A stretch of DNA of 49,231 nucleotides from Clostridium sp. SM-530-WT-3G (GCF_012843905.1 NZ_JABAGC010000023.1:1-49231); one strand, 5' to 3'; shown: positions 19,401 to 27,264, counted from the first letter of the stretch. Translations and numbers: made by a program. Notes: generated by a model not told the origin, from the letters alone.

Positions 19401-19523
19401 AATTTTTAATTCACTGATATTTACCAGATATATAAGCAGTTCAATTCTTTCATATTTTTCTAACTTAATATCTTCATAATATATAAAATTTTCATTGTAA
19501 TACTTTAAATTTTCAAGTGTCAT
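16482..19523 (-). CDS. DinG/XPD-like helicase of the pPIWI-RE cassette
   Basis: This is a 1,013-residue SF2 helicase. After an N-terminal module of about 230 residues comes Walker A, NIVGQVGAGKTT (about 240-250). Motif II is DEAE (IIVDEAES, about 421-428). Between them are four or more cysteines, KEPCKS (about 345) and YKCPCYYKCPRTQR (about 366-379), arranged like the 4Fe-4S cluster of DinG/XPD helicases. Motif VI is FGRLCRIGD (about 936-944). The domain order (P-loop, Fe-S, DEAE, second RecA fold) is complete. In pPIWI-RE systems this helicase is thought to unwind DNA or R-loops for the PIWI and nuclease partners; that is inference from linkage. AGGTAGGTGAAG precedes the ATG, which lies 14 bp after the REase stop. 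Confidence 0.9.
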   Translation of the reverse strand: MTLENLKYYNENFIYYEDIKLEKYERIELLIYLVNISELKIDIDNYYLLLGGRGLITLHNFSRLDYFIQNARILLKTLNQKKVYLDEIKEYENNQDSDFENLYCRDGNRFIKRENVSKNTYKREELYIKLLSLKIIFKSIENKYALRDDKRYGIIIDGKAIEIKKYIENLPESLTIKERKKISKINITIDDLIKEAAELDKILSPEKPYREKIIRENIFKILQNSKYEDVDRITINQLTNIVGQVGAGKTTFIDALLKYLSKKCKKIILIQPTVNKVLEKSEELKKASINATAVIGETLWAKHIEKARDGMEFLKDSDSKILLSGCILGGLIDEHDIAIEYGKEPCKSIYRYYEKGIYKNTLNQKESYKCPCYYKCPRTQRQKDILDADVIVTTTPALINMSIGVSGVTLFQYALENIDLIIVDEAESELVKVDTGFSPIISYNDYINHNGNISSDYYGKSLIERIDKSEEDKRVFLSLFAASERVFAKIHLLLRDEKQGIPKSDLKRPFTGNMLINMCKIKGLLPLDICNDLNRISDIRSKKRYKIILDYVSDIKNKKNLIESFEEFEWGTDDELTKVQVNIIIFILNVLAFEDTYRKISNLVEGNFDLPLSTKEIVSQRFEFQQRYIPVSPMGNIFALQYKQYENTGEADLYIVKQFAMGRSMYLRFPWLKVDEDGNQLGPNVLLLSGSSFAPDSFANHINEPVNYIIEAEQYKRNFISNSKFEFIDTGISVSGSGDERYENLRRLINECKELILDKLDFGDNILMIVNSYKDVESAKDQLKKILEDTPYKKSISYLVSDSESEDSEKIRQSNVNNFNKRKDRILVAPAILIERGHNIVDKKGNSAFDVIMFMTRPMNNPNDFKSHVPKVNGHIMSKYMDLNYKFDTNVLYDMRKDAYELYYYLDNSPYGLSSLRAELKNDIISTLFVMILQIFGRLCRIGDEKDIKMKSPEVYFLDSSFKATKTSRFDFLNELVNYLDKIINQSDEKGEVAKTLYEPFYIALKRGKNIYV

Positions 19524-19537
19524 AACTTCACCTACCT

Positions 19538-20662
19538 TTATAAAAATAGCCTTCTAAATTCAGCTAAAGTAATGCATTGAAATTTCTGCTTGTTCTTAAT
19601 AGAATCATTAATTACCCTTAGATATTCTTTTCTTTTATCCGATGGTACTACATAAATCACTTTATCATATTCATCCTTTATCTTTTCCTTGTTTGCTATA
19701 TCATTAATAATATACATTGGATTCTTAACATCCTTTGCATCAATAGCCCACTTAACCCCATTAAAATCAAATTCAAAATCCCATGTATCCTTTTTAGGCC
19801 ACATTATTGGCTTAATACTATTTTCACCAAGAATTTTTTTGATTTTCTGTTCTAGTAGACCTGGATAATAAATATATCTTGCTATATTTTCTCTTAAAAC
19901 TACTATTTCATCATTTATGTCGACTTCATCATATTCAGCAAATCCTTTTGTTTTTTTAGCACATCTGTCAGAAACACAATATAATGTACCATCAGCTAAT
20001 TCTCTTAAAACCAATCCGCAATGCCTGCATAGCTTAATTTTATCTGGCCTATAACTAAACTTTTCATAAGCAGCCTCAAATATATCCTCATACTTCCTTT
20101 TAAACTCTTTAATATAATCATTCTTCCTATATATAGTATTAGTAATATAACAATGCTTCTTATGCTCAAAAAAATCTCTTATCTCACAATATTCATCTTG
20201 ATTTTTTTCAAATAATTTTTCTATAAAATAATTGCTAGCAAGTTCTAATTCTTTATTCTTAGAGTCTTTTACGCCACTAAATTTTCTCGAATTATTTATA
20301 GAATCTAATAAATTTTCAGTACAATAAAAACTATTATTTCTCCCAATATGTATTAAAGAATCTTCATAATACCAATCTGTATTCTGTAATGACTTTTTTA
20401 TTTCTTCAGGCATGTTATCGATTACTTCGCTAATATCATTACTTAACATTCTAAATAATTCTGTTTCGTGTGTAGGAAATATATTGTCGTTATTATCTTT
20501 AGCTAAGGTATACATAAAGTTTAATAAAGCAAATTTATCTAAGGATTTTTTTAATAATTTACTATAAAACTCCTCATCTCTTTCGAGATACTGCTTTCTT
20601 TCAAATATACCTAAACAGGCTAAATCCATTGCATCATTAAATAAATCAACTAATTGTTTCAT
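19538..20662 (-). CDS. Restriction-endonuclease-fold protein of the pPIWI-RE cassette, with zinc ribbon
   Basis: The start at 20662 is chosen for its GTGGAGG ribosome binding site, giving 374 residues. The N-terminal ~200 residues are helical (MKQLVDLFNDAMDLACLG), matching the Z-type module seen with these REases. A zinc ribbon CRHCGLVLRE...LYCVSDRC (about 211-234) follows. The C-terminus carries a PD-(D/E)XK core: the Asp in TWDFEFDFNGVKWAIDAKD (about 291-309), with D-A-K as the last catalytic motif, then KVIYVVPSDKRKEYL. It probably cuts DNA selected by the PIWI/helicase partners. It is the first gene of a three-gene operon. Upstream, 20663-20905 is almost pure AT and must hold the promoter. 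Confidence 0.85.
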   Translation of the reverse strand: MKQLVDLFNDAMDLACLGIFERKQYLERDEEFYSKLLKKSLDKFALLNFMYTLAKDNNDNIFPTHETELFRMLSNDISEVIDNMPEEIKKSLQNTDWYYEDSLIHIGRNNSFYCTENLLDSINNSRKFSGVKDSKNKELELASNYFIEKLFEKNQDEYCEIRDFFEHKKHCYITNTIYRKNDYIKEFKRKYEDIFEAAYEKFSYRPDKIKLCRHCGLVLRELADGTLYCVSDRCAKKTKGFAEYDEVDINDEIVVLRENIARYIYYPGLLEQKIKKILGENSIKPIMWPKKDTWDFEFDFNGVKWAIDAKDVKNPMYIINDIANKEKIKDEYDKVIYVVPSDKRKEYLRVINDSIKNKQKFQCITLAEFRRLFL

Positions 20663-20905
20663 AAAACCTCCACAATAAAAAAACTTCATGCATAAAAACG
20701 TAAAGTTAATTAATAACGTATAACAAGTTATATATTCACACAAATATATTAAATTCCTTCATGAATTTGATAACCTTTATATACATTTTATTACATTTTT
20801 TCTAGCACATTTTCATTTTATAACTAATTATTTTATATTTCAACATTTTACATATAATTAAATATTTGTTTTTGAAATATTTATTAAATAATACTATTCA
20901 CATTT

Positions 20906-21257
20906 TTATCTATAAATCAAAAAACGGGAGGATGCTAACATCCTCCCTATAAAAATGCTGACAAACTTATTTATTGCTCTCTTAGCTTCACCTTTATCAA
21001 ACTCAGGATTATCTTCAATCTTCTTACCTAACATCTTTTCCTTTGGATCTCTGTCTTCCTTAAACTGCTTCATTGCATTATATACATTCTGATTTGTAAA
21101 TGGATTCTTAAGCTTCATAACTACAACAGGAAAACCATTTATACTAAGAACTACATCTAAAGTATTGTTATTCTTAGTACTGTATTTAAGCTGCCTTGTT
21201 ACCTTAAATATATTTTCTCTATACTTTTCTAAATCACTTTTATTTAAATTAATATCC
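20906..21257 (-). pseudogene. Remnant of type I restriction enzyme R subunit (HsdR)
   Basis: The minus-strand frame from 21257 reads ...FKVTRQLKYSTKNNNTLDV, then VLSINGFPVVVMKLKNPF and QNVYNAMKQFKEDRDP. This is the nuclease region of HsdR, normally LDxVxFVNGIPLVVIELKNP followed by the QxxxDR block. The catalytic Glu of the E-L-K motif is replaced by Lys (M-K-L-K). Both the start (TAG just upstream) and the ~900-residue motor part are missing; the frame ends after about 70 further residues in unrelated sequence. It is a dead relic of a type I R-M system next to the pPIWI-RE operon. No hsdM or hsdS is visible. Confidence 0.8.
20926..20947 (-). terminator. Strong terminator downstream of the HsdR remnant
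   Basis: GGGAGGATG / CATCCTCCC form a perfect 9-bp GC-rich stem with a 4-nt loop. Minus-strand transcripts continue GTTTTTTG. It probably belonged to the lost restriction operon. Confidence 0.9.
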
Positions 21258-21340
21258 TACGGTATTCTGACTAAAAAAGGACCTGCATATACTTAAGTGC
21301 AAATCTCTTTTTATATTAAATCATTTCTTTACATATTAAA

Positions 21341-21859
21341 TTACTTAACAACTCTTTTAGCCCAAGCTGTTATTTTACTTTCTGATGATAATGTGTCTGC
21401 TCCATGTACAGCTAATCCTTCTCCCAAAGTTGCACCTGTACATATTTTCTTTAAATCTCTTTCACAGTTTCCAAGGCCACTTCCCTCATGAGTCATAAGT
21501 GCCATGACTTTTTTTTCTGTCCAATCAAGTTTTTCAAGCTGAGTAAACATTGCCATAGGAAAAGTACCCCACCAGCATGGTCCACATACAAAAACATTGT
21601 CATATTCATCAATGTTATCTAAATAATTTGTAAGCTCTGGTCTTTCTTTTGCTCTTAATTCATCTTTTGCCTCTTCAATACATTCATAATAATCTGCAGC
21701 ATAAGTCTTTTCTGTTTCTATTTCAAATAAATCTCCACCTATTGCATCTTGAATAAATTCAGCAGCTATTTCTGTATTTCCTTTTTCAAGGTTTTTAATA
21801 CTTCCATTCCAGTAATTTTCACCTTTTCTTGAGTAATAAATAATTAAATTATTAGCCAT
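21341..21859 (-). CDS. Flavodoxin family protein
   Basis: With the start at 21859 the protein has 172 residues and begins MANNLIIYYSRKGENYW. This is a flavodoxin-4-like phosphate loop (YYSRKGEN). Later features are YDNVFVCGPCWWGTFPMAMF (FMN ring-binding loop) and the MTHEGSGLGNCERDLKKICTGA block typical of this subfamily. These cytoplasmic FMN proteins shuttle electrons; the partner is unknown. An ATG 20 codons upstream (21919) gives an N-terminus that does not fit the family, while AAAGGGAAATA lies before 21859. It is a single gene. Upstream sequence to 21992 is AT-rich with no further gene. Confidence 0.88.
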   Translation of the reverse strand: MANNLIIYYSRKGENYWNGSIKNLEKGNTEIAAEFIQDAIGGDLFEIETEKTYAADYYECIEEAKDELRAKERPELTNYLDNIDEYDNVFVCGPCWWGTFPMAMFTQLEKLDWTEKKVMALMTHEGSGLGNCERDLKKICTGATLGEGLAVHGADTLSSESKITAWAKRVVK

Positions 21860-21992
21860 ATTTGTTATTTCCCTTTTAAATATATTGTAATCTTCTTTGT
21901 ATAAAGCCATCATTAACATCTTTTATATATCTGATTATATTTAATTAATTATAAGGTTTTTTCTCTTACCTTTACATTAATATTTTACTATG

Positions 21993-22211
21993 CTATTGTT
22001 TTAATATCCAATTAAAAAATGCTATATTTAATTTAATTTTTAAGATTTTAGGTAGTCTGTCTACTTTAAATTTTTGATATTTTGGGCTATTTGAATCATC
22101 AAATAACATTTGTTTGAGTGGTATATATTTCGCAATGAATAGAAGTAATTCACCAACAAGTTTAATTAGATATTGATTATATAGTAGTAAATAAGTTATA
22201 ATTGAATCCAT
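21993..22211 (-). pseudogene. N-terminal fragment of an insertion-sequence transposase
   Basis: This 72-residue ORF starts MDSIITYLLLYNQYLIKLV, then KYIPLKQMLFDDSNSPKYQKF. It begins 79 bp inside a 77-bp sequence (22290-22366) that is repeated in inverted orientation at the window's right end, which marks it as the 5' end of an IS gene. The rest of the transposase is missing; the sequence beyond 21993 shows no matching continuation. I cannot name the IS family from this fragment. Confidence 0.55.
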
Positions 22212-22289
22212 GACAATGACAACCTTTCGTAGTTATTTTTGTTTTGAGGAACTCAATTATAACATGAAATTAAGGGGGTCATTGTTTTT

Positions 22290-22366
22290 TTATACAAAAA
22301 AATGGTCGGAACCCTTGAAATATAAAGAAAAATTAAAAAGCGTAGTGTAAACAACTTTACACTATC
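22290..22366. mobile_element. IS end, left copy (inverted repeat of 49155-49231)
   Basis: 77 bp match the reverse complement of 49155-49231 with a single mismatch (T/C at about 22303). The outer edge, at 22345-22366, is a palindrome with arms TAGTGTAAA and TTTACACTA around GTTG. Similarity stops right after it, so it is probably the element's terminus. The adjoining transposase fragment is truncated. The insertion abuts the 3' end of the M14 peptidase pseudogene, whose last codons lie in the palindrome. Confidence 0.85.
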
Positions 22367-23090
22367 CTAATAGAGATACCGTCAATTGGTGAAGTTATTT
22401 CATCTAGTACTTCTTGCTCGAGAGGATTGACAATCTTACCTATAACCTGCCCCTTTTTAAGCTTCTCCCAATGTTTAACACTTGGAATAAATACACCACT
22501 CTTTTTTGCATTTAAAAAGCTCACATCATCTTCATTTCTAGAAATAATAGGCTTTCTTGGAACTTTTGTTTCACCTGACCATATTCCAATTTCTCTCATA
22601 AGATTAAATATTCCATCTACAAGCTGATCACCATAACTCTTTGTAATACGCATTCCCACTCCCATTTCAACAACAAGTACAGGAGTACCTATAGAATTAA
22701 GTGCATATGCCAATGTAGACTCAAGAACTGTACTTGCTCCATGTACCCATATAAAATCAACATTTGTTTTTTCTGCAAGTGGTACTAAGAAATCTTCATG
22801 AAGTTCATTAATCCTTATCTGTGGAATTTCAGTTAGATAAATATTACTTGCATGTATATCAATGACTACATCTGAATCTTTTAAATCCTGCATAATTCCA
22901 GCAGCTAGATATTCAGTCATATTTCCATCAATATTTCCTGGAAAAAGGCGGTTCATATCTAAGTCAAAAGCTGGAATTCCTCTTGTAATAGAATCAATAC
23001 CTAAGGGATTAATAGCAGAAGAATACGCCTCTTTTTTATTCGAAGGACTTCATCTACTGGTAGTTCTACTGATGTTACTTCTTTTATCAT
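22357..23090 (-). pseudogene. Succinylglutamate desuccinylase/aspartoacylase-like M14 metallopeptidase, internally deleted
   Basis: An ATG at 23090 with a GGGGAG site starts MIKEVTSVELPVDEVLRIKK, the usual N-terminus. The frame then breaks, and another frame resumes at KEAYSSAINPLGIDSITRGI and continues AFDLDMNRLFPGNIDGNM to the end. About 35-40 residues between these parts are missing, including the G-x-H-G-x-E zinc-binding motif expected there. Later family features remain: VVIDIHAS (third zinc ligand region), PVLVVEMGVG and a C-terminal barrel-sandwich segment (GKIVNPLEQEVLDEI). Without two zinc ligands it cannot be an active carboxypeptidase or deacylase. It is the last member of a decayed operon (22357-24425), and its 3' end runs into an IS end. 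Confidence 0.8.
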
Positions 23091-23188
23091 ATTAAAATCT
23101 CCCCATATTGAATAATAGCGTAAAGTCAATACAACTCTACGCTTTAAATATATAATTTAAAAATTTATATTTGTAAAAAGATTACCCA

Positions 23189-23821
23189 CTATATTTTTGT
23201 GACATTAGCTTTAATATCCGTTACTTGCTCTCCTCCACCTATAATAATTCCTAGATTAATTCTACAATCTGTAGCATCTCTGCCATGACACAATTTAATA
23301 TAATTATCATCTATTAACAAATTATTAGTTGGATCAACTCCTATCCACTTATCACCAAATAGTATTTCTGCCCACGCATGACTTTCACCTTCACCAATCA
23401 TAAAACCTGTTACATATCTTGATGGAATTTTACTAAGCCTGCACAAAGCAATAAAAATATGAACATAATCTTGACAAACACCTTTGCCTAATTTAAATGC
23501 CTCTTCTGCACTCGTCCACACATCTGTAATGCCAGCTTGTGTATAGTCTTTATATAATCTCTGCATTATTTTAACTGCCTTATTATAATCAGATTGTTCA
23601 CCAGAAAGTTCTTCTTCCTTTAGTATTTCATAATATTTACTAAGTTCCTTTCCTGGAACAGTCTTACCATATGGATATTTAAATAACGCAATGTTATTAT
23701 CATAAGCAAAATCCTCATAAAGTGTCTGAACAATTTCCATATTTCCAGACACATTTAATGTATAAGAATTATGTAATTCACTACATGACCCTATAAGCTT
23801 TGAATTACCAAATCCATCTTT
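23189..23821 (-). pseudogene. Transglutaminase-like cysteine protease, N-terminally deleted
   Basis: The Cys-His-Asp triad of the transglutaminase fold is present: GVCQDYVHIFIALCR, ESHAWAEI and VDPTNN. The GRDATD segment after the triad is also typical. The frame is open from about 23821 (DGFGNSKLIGS), but no start codon with a ribosome binding site exists. The ~90-residue N-terminal beta domain is fused out of frame to the stub of an alpha-E gene. A GTG at 23752 could start a 187-residue protein. Such proteins accompany ATP-grasp and alpha-E proteins in a conserved operon of unknown peptide-processing role. Confidence 0.75.
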
Positions 23822-23928
23822 GCTATGTCAAAGCTCTTTGAAAAAATTCTAAGTGTAGTATAAACACGTTCTGTGTACCTGCCTAACCAATATAATCTGT
23901 CTGATTGTTCTATCGAGATAATACCCAT
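23791..23928 (-). pseudogene. Alpha-E domain protein, N-terminal stub
   Basis: The ATG at 23928 begins MGIISIEQSDRLYWLGRY, then TERVYTTLRIFSKSFD, the conserved start of alpha-E domain proteins, which are normally about 310 residues long. After about 37 residues the sequence jumps into transglutaminase coding sequence in another frame and stops at 23791. The start overlaps the 3' end of the ATP-grasp remnant by 19 nt, the original operon overlap. The protein is dead. Confidence 0.8.
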
Positions 23929-24425
23929 GTGTCCTTGAAACCTCCTCCTTGAGATGAATTAACAGGAGAACTTTTTCTACAAAGATCTCTAGCTATCATA
24001 GGATAAGATGCTCCTGATGGAACTCTCAAGTTATCCTCTAATATAAACCACTTACCATCCTTCCCCTTTACAAGGTCAATTCCTGAAATATGTGAATATA
24101 TATCTTTTATTGGAGACACTCCTTCACATTCAGCTAGATATCCACTTGAAGCAAATATGAAATCTTCTGGAACAACTCCGTCCTTTACAATCTGCTTTTT
24201 ACCATATATATCTTTAATAAATAAATTTAGAGCCACAACTCTCTGCTTTAAACCTTTTTCAAGATAATCAAACTCTTCTGATGGTATGATACGTGGAATT
24301 GGATCAAAAGGGAAAAGCTGCTCTTTAAAGATTCCATTCTTGTAAATACCAAACTTAACTCCATAACGTGCTAATAATTCATTAATAGTAGCATTGTTAT
24401 TTAATAAATTCTCATAGTTTTTCAT
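23910..24425 (-). pseudogene. Circularly permuted ATP-grasp protein, internally deleted
   Basis: The 171-residue frame keeps the first ~150 residues of a circularly permuted type 2 ATP-grasp protein (YGVKFGIYKNG, PFDPIPRIIPSEEFDYLEKGL, IDLVKGKDGKWFILEDNLRV, PSGASYPMIARD). It then jumps straight to the usual C-terminal end, NSSQGGGFKDTWV. Full proteins have about 470 residues, so about 300 residues, including most of the ATP-grasp lobe, are gone, yet the frame is preserved. An AAGGAGATGAG site and the ATG are intact. It is the first gene of the decayed operon. Confidence 0.8.
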
Positions 24426-24448
24426 TTTCTCATCTCCTTTTATATACG

Positions 24449-24484
24449 AAAAGGCGCCTCACACATTAGTATGAAACGCCTTTG
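24449..24484. promoter_or_regulatory. Leader hairpin upstream of the ATP-grasp remnant; gap 24426-24901
   Basis: Arms AAAGGCG (24450-24456) and CGCCTTT (24477-24483) enclose a loop whose CATAC/GTGTG parts can also pair. On the minus strand TTTTCG follows and the ribosome binding site is about 20 nt further. It may be an attenuator for the old operon, or a terminator for plus-strand transcripts. The rest of the 476-bp gap is AT-rich with no gene I can see. Confidence 0.5.
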
Positions 24485-24901
24485 CTTCTATAGTAATAAT
24501 TAAATTTTAATTTAATAGCCTTAGATATTGCTTTTTAAATATCATTGTTATCTATAAATTAATAATACATTATTTGTAAATTTTTTGCAATAATAAATTG
24601 TAATTTTTTTACAAAATTAGTATTGAAATAAAAATATATTTACTTTTTTCATTAGTGTACCTATTTTAATAGACTTATCCTATAATCAAGAACCTTATTA
24701 AGCCCTCTCTTATATTTAAATTATGTTTCTTGTGGTCACATTTACTAATAAATTTCTATTACACGTACCACGTTATGGATAAATATTCATTGCATCTACC
24801 ACTTATCACGAGCTTTCTTAAGAATTCTCTTAATATGTATATAAATTTGTACTTATAATTATTTAAATCAAAAACGATACTTGTACTGCTCTTTAATCTA
24901 G

Positions 24902-25972
24902 CTAAGGGTTGCACTTTTTACAAGGCACATAACCGTCTGATATTAATTGATCTCTAGAACCAGTGTAATCTTCCCTGTTTTCTGAACTCATTCTTTTAGC
25001 ATCAGCACAAGATGGTTTATGAAATTTATGTGTATCTGTGTTTAAAACATAAGTTTGTTTATTACTAGATTGATTTGAACTAGCAGATGTTTGTTTATCA
25101 TTTGATGATGTATTCTTATTGCTGCTAGAACTATTATTCTTGCTGTTGCCAGAGTTGTTGTTATTAGTAGAATTATTGTTTTTGCTGCTATTACTACTAC
25201 TGCTAGAATTAGAAGTTCCACTTTGTCCAGTTGCTGTTAAATGACTATCTCCATTAGCATAATTTATAGTTATACCTGGCTGATTATTGTATGCATATAC
25301 ATTGAAGCAAATTCCTTTTCCTTTATCTTCAACTGATTTTGCTTCCATCTGAACACCAGACGCCACTAAATTATCCCCTTCAAATACAGGAGTAACTCTA
25401 TATAATACATGGTTACCTGTTTCTTTTATATAGTCAGCTACCATATTTTCAAAAGGCAGCATTCCATCAACATTCATATAACGAGTTCCTGTTATTAAAT
25501 TTTTTTCATTAGCATTTTCTGCTGTAAGCTGGTAACCAATAAGATGGCATCTATTATAAAGTGATTTCCCATCTACATTATCATACTTAACAGAATGCCA
25601 TCCAGATGGTTTAACAGATGAAATATCTCCTCTTTTTTCAGTAGGCATTAAATCTTTTCCTATATTAGCATAAGCGACACCACATCTTCCTAAACTATCA
25701 AGGTCACTATATTTTTCAAAAGATTTAGTAGTGTAATCGCTATCTGTAAAATATGGTTCGTTGTTATTTATTGTAACATATGCTTTATCTGAAAAAGCAG
25801 GTATACTCGCTAAATCAAGCTTCTCAGTACTACTAACTCCCTTTGTAGTTTCAACCTGAGGTTTTGTACTATTACCTGTATTACTTTGTGGCTGGCTACA
25901 TCCTACTAAAGAAACTAAGCACAGGGCTGGAATTAATAATTTTAATTTTTTATACAATTGTGATTTTATCAT
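24902..25972 (-). CDS. Secreted lipoprotein DNA/RNA non-specific endonuclease
   Basis: The 356-residue protein has a lipoprotein signal (LCLVSLVGC, acylated Cys25). The nuclease domain (about 50-235) is of the EndA/NucA-like class: PSGWHSVKYDNVDGKSLYNR, then CHLIGYQLTAENANEKNLIT, with the His in NRCHLIG as general base and downstream Asn for metal binding. A Ser/Asn/Lys-rich linker (about 240-300) leads to a small C-terminal domain with H-K-PSC and CKKC, an Ada-like metal-binding fold. Such enzymes degrade extracellular DNA, for nutrients, biofilm or DNA uptake. GGAGGAGAT precedes the ATG, which lies inside the 3' end of the upstream gene, so the two genes are coupled. Confidence 0.9.
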   Translation of the reverse strand: MIKSQLYKKLKLLIPALCLVSLVGCSQPQSNTGNSTKPQVETTKGVSSTEKLDLASIPAFSDKAYVTINNNEPYFTDSDYTTKSFEKYSDLDSLGRCGVAYANIGKDLMPTEKRGDISSVKPSGWHSVKYDNVDGKSLYNRCHLIGYQLTAENANEKNLITGTRYMNVDGMLPFENMVADYIKETGNHVLYRVTPVFEGDNLVASGVQMEAKSVEDKGKGICFNVYAYNNQPGITINYANGDSHLTATGQSGTSNSSSSSNSSKNNNSTNNNNSGNSKNNSSSSNKNTSSNDKQTSASSNQSSNKQTYVLNTDTHKFHKPSCADAKRMSSENREDYTGSRDQLISDGYVPCKKCNP

Positions 25973-26381
25973 TTGTGTAAATCTCCTCCGTTATAATGTC
26001 ATGTGAAAAACCTTCAAATTCACTTGTACAATCTAGCTTCCATCCATCATCAACATTTATATCAAATTTGAAATCTGATGGATAATTTCGATTCCATTTA
26101 TATAAAACAAGCTTCTCTATATTGCCAATATAAGAAGACAGAGAAACATTCTCCACAAAGCAATAATCTTTCTCTGAAGCTTTATTTAAAAAATCTTCAT
26201 CTACAACAATATTATCAATATCAGTTTCCTCAGAAAATTGCTCATAAGAATATGCATTCATATATAATGTAGAATCCTTTGTTAAGTTTAATATGTGTTT
26301 TCTTAAATTACGATCCTGACTTTGCCTTCTGTTGTTAAACATCATTCCATTATTATTATCAAGACAAACTATAGCAATCAT
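25950..26381 (-). CDS. Small conserved hypothetical protein coupled to the nuclease
   Basis: The start at 26381 follows AGGAGGAGAG by the right distance and gives 143 residues beginning MIAIVCLDNNNGMMFNNRRQ. The family is widespread in Firmicutes and is often labelled ribonuclease Z in automatic annotation, but there is no HxHxDH metallo-hydrolase motif, so I do not accept that name. The rest is acidic with a dihydrofolate-reductase-like alternation (IDNIVVDEDFLNK, EKLVLYKWNRNYPSD). It overlaps the nuclease start by 23 nt. The function is unknown. Confidence 0.75.
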   Translation of the reverse strand: MIAIVCLDNNNGMMFNNRRQSQDRNLRKHILNLTKDSTLYMNAYSYEQFSEETDIDNIVVDEDFLNKASEKDYCFVENVSLSSYIGNIEKLVLYKWNRNYPSDFKFDINVDDGWKLDCTSEFEGFSHDIITEEIYTNDKITIV

Positions 26382-26566
26382 ATTTACTCTCCTCCTCAAA
26401 ATTACTAATTAATTATATCAGATTATCTATACTAAATATTACTCTCTCTTTAGAAATTTTACTTGTAATATTTGTACATTCCTCAAAACCTTGACATAAC
26501 TGGAGTTTAACATTTTAGCTCTATAATATGTACCTGATTCATATATATAAAAAGTTGCTTATAACG

Positions 26567-26698
26567 CTGTTTTAAATAAATGTTGTTTTATATATTTCGT
26601 ATAACTATGGCTAATGCTTTAACTTTTTTATAATATTTTATTATTCACATACATAAAAATTCTTCTATAGTTCTCATAACAACATTTTTTTAAAACAG
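26567..26698. mobile_element. 132-bp MITE related to the IS1595-like element at 30.2 kb
   Basis: The ends CTGTTTTAAATAAATGTTG (26567) and CAACATTTTTTTAAAACAG (to 26698) are near-perfect inverted repeats. They match the terminal repeats of the element at 30161-31288 (CTATTTTAAAAAAATGTTG and its partner). The interior is non-coding AT-rich sequence. No clear target-site duplication was seen. The rest of the gap 26382-26781 is empty. Confidence 0.75.
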
Positions 26699-26781
26699 AT
26701 GTTAAAGCCTTTAAATCATACATATTAATACAGTATTATTTATTCTCTTAACAGCTCCATCATGAGTATAAAAATTTTATT

Positions 26782-27264
26782 AAGTTCATTTTACCTTCAA
26801 TTACTTTCCCATTCCAAGCTAATACAATTGTAGTAAACGGAAAAGTATGACCTTATTTAAATGAAGCTGATGCAAAAGTTGAAAGATTTCTCCCATTAAC
26901 ACCTTCTACTGATCATTTTGGAAGACCTATGCCACTTCTTACTAATAAAATGTGGTCTGATCCTGTTACAGAAAAACCTGAACTTGATACAATAGAAGTA
27001 TGGAATTTAATTAACCTTTTCGCAGCACCAAATATTGATCACCCTATTCATGTTCATCTCATCCAATTTAAAGTTCTCAGCAGAACTCCTTTTGATGTAA
27101 ACGAATATTTAAGAACTGGTGAAATAGTTTATACTGGTGAACCTGAACCACCTAGGGAATATGAGAGAGGATTTAAGGACACTGTAAATGCTGAACCTGG
27201 AAAATTAATTTTTTTGAAAATATGGTACTATAATCAAATTTTATATTGCAAACAAACCAAATAA
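26782..27264 (+). pseudogene. CotA-like multicopper oxidase, deleted and interrupted
   Basis: The plus-strand frame reads PFQANTIVVNGKV, TGA, PYLNEADAKVERF, where the family has NGKVWPYL, so TGG (Trp) has become TGA at 26848. It then jumps to the C-terminal cupredoxin domain: MWSDPVTEKPELDTIEVWNL, HPIHVHLIQFKVLSRTPFD, YERGFKDTVNAEPGKL. The stretch between (about 300 residues) and the final HCHxxxHE copper motif are missing, and the end WYYNQILYCKQTK is out of register. HPIHVHL retains one copper-site motif. CotA-type laccases or bilirubin oxidases are spore-coat enzymes in bacilli. This copy cannot be active. Confidence 0.85.

Noticed and set aside
26848..26850. TGA in the CotA-like frame as recoded Trp or selenocysteine
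   Set aside because: The same gene also has a large deletion and a wrong C-terminus, and no SECIS-like hairpin follows; simple gene decay explains it.
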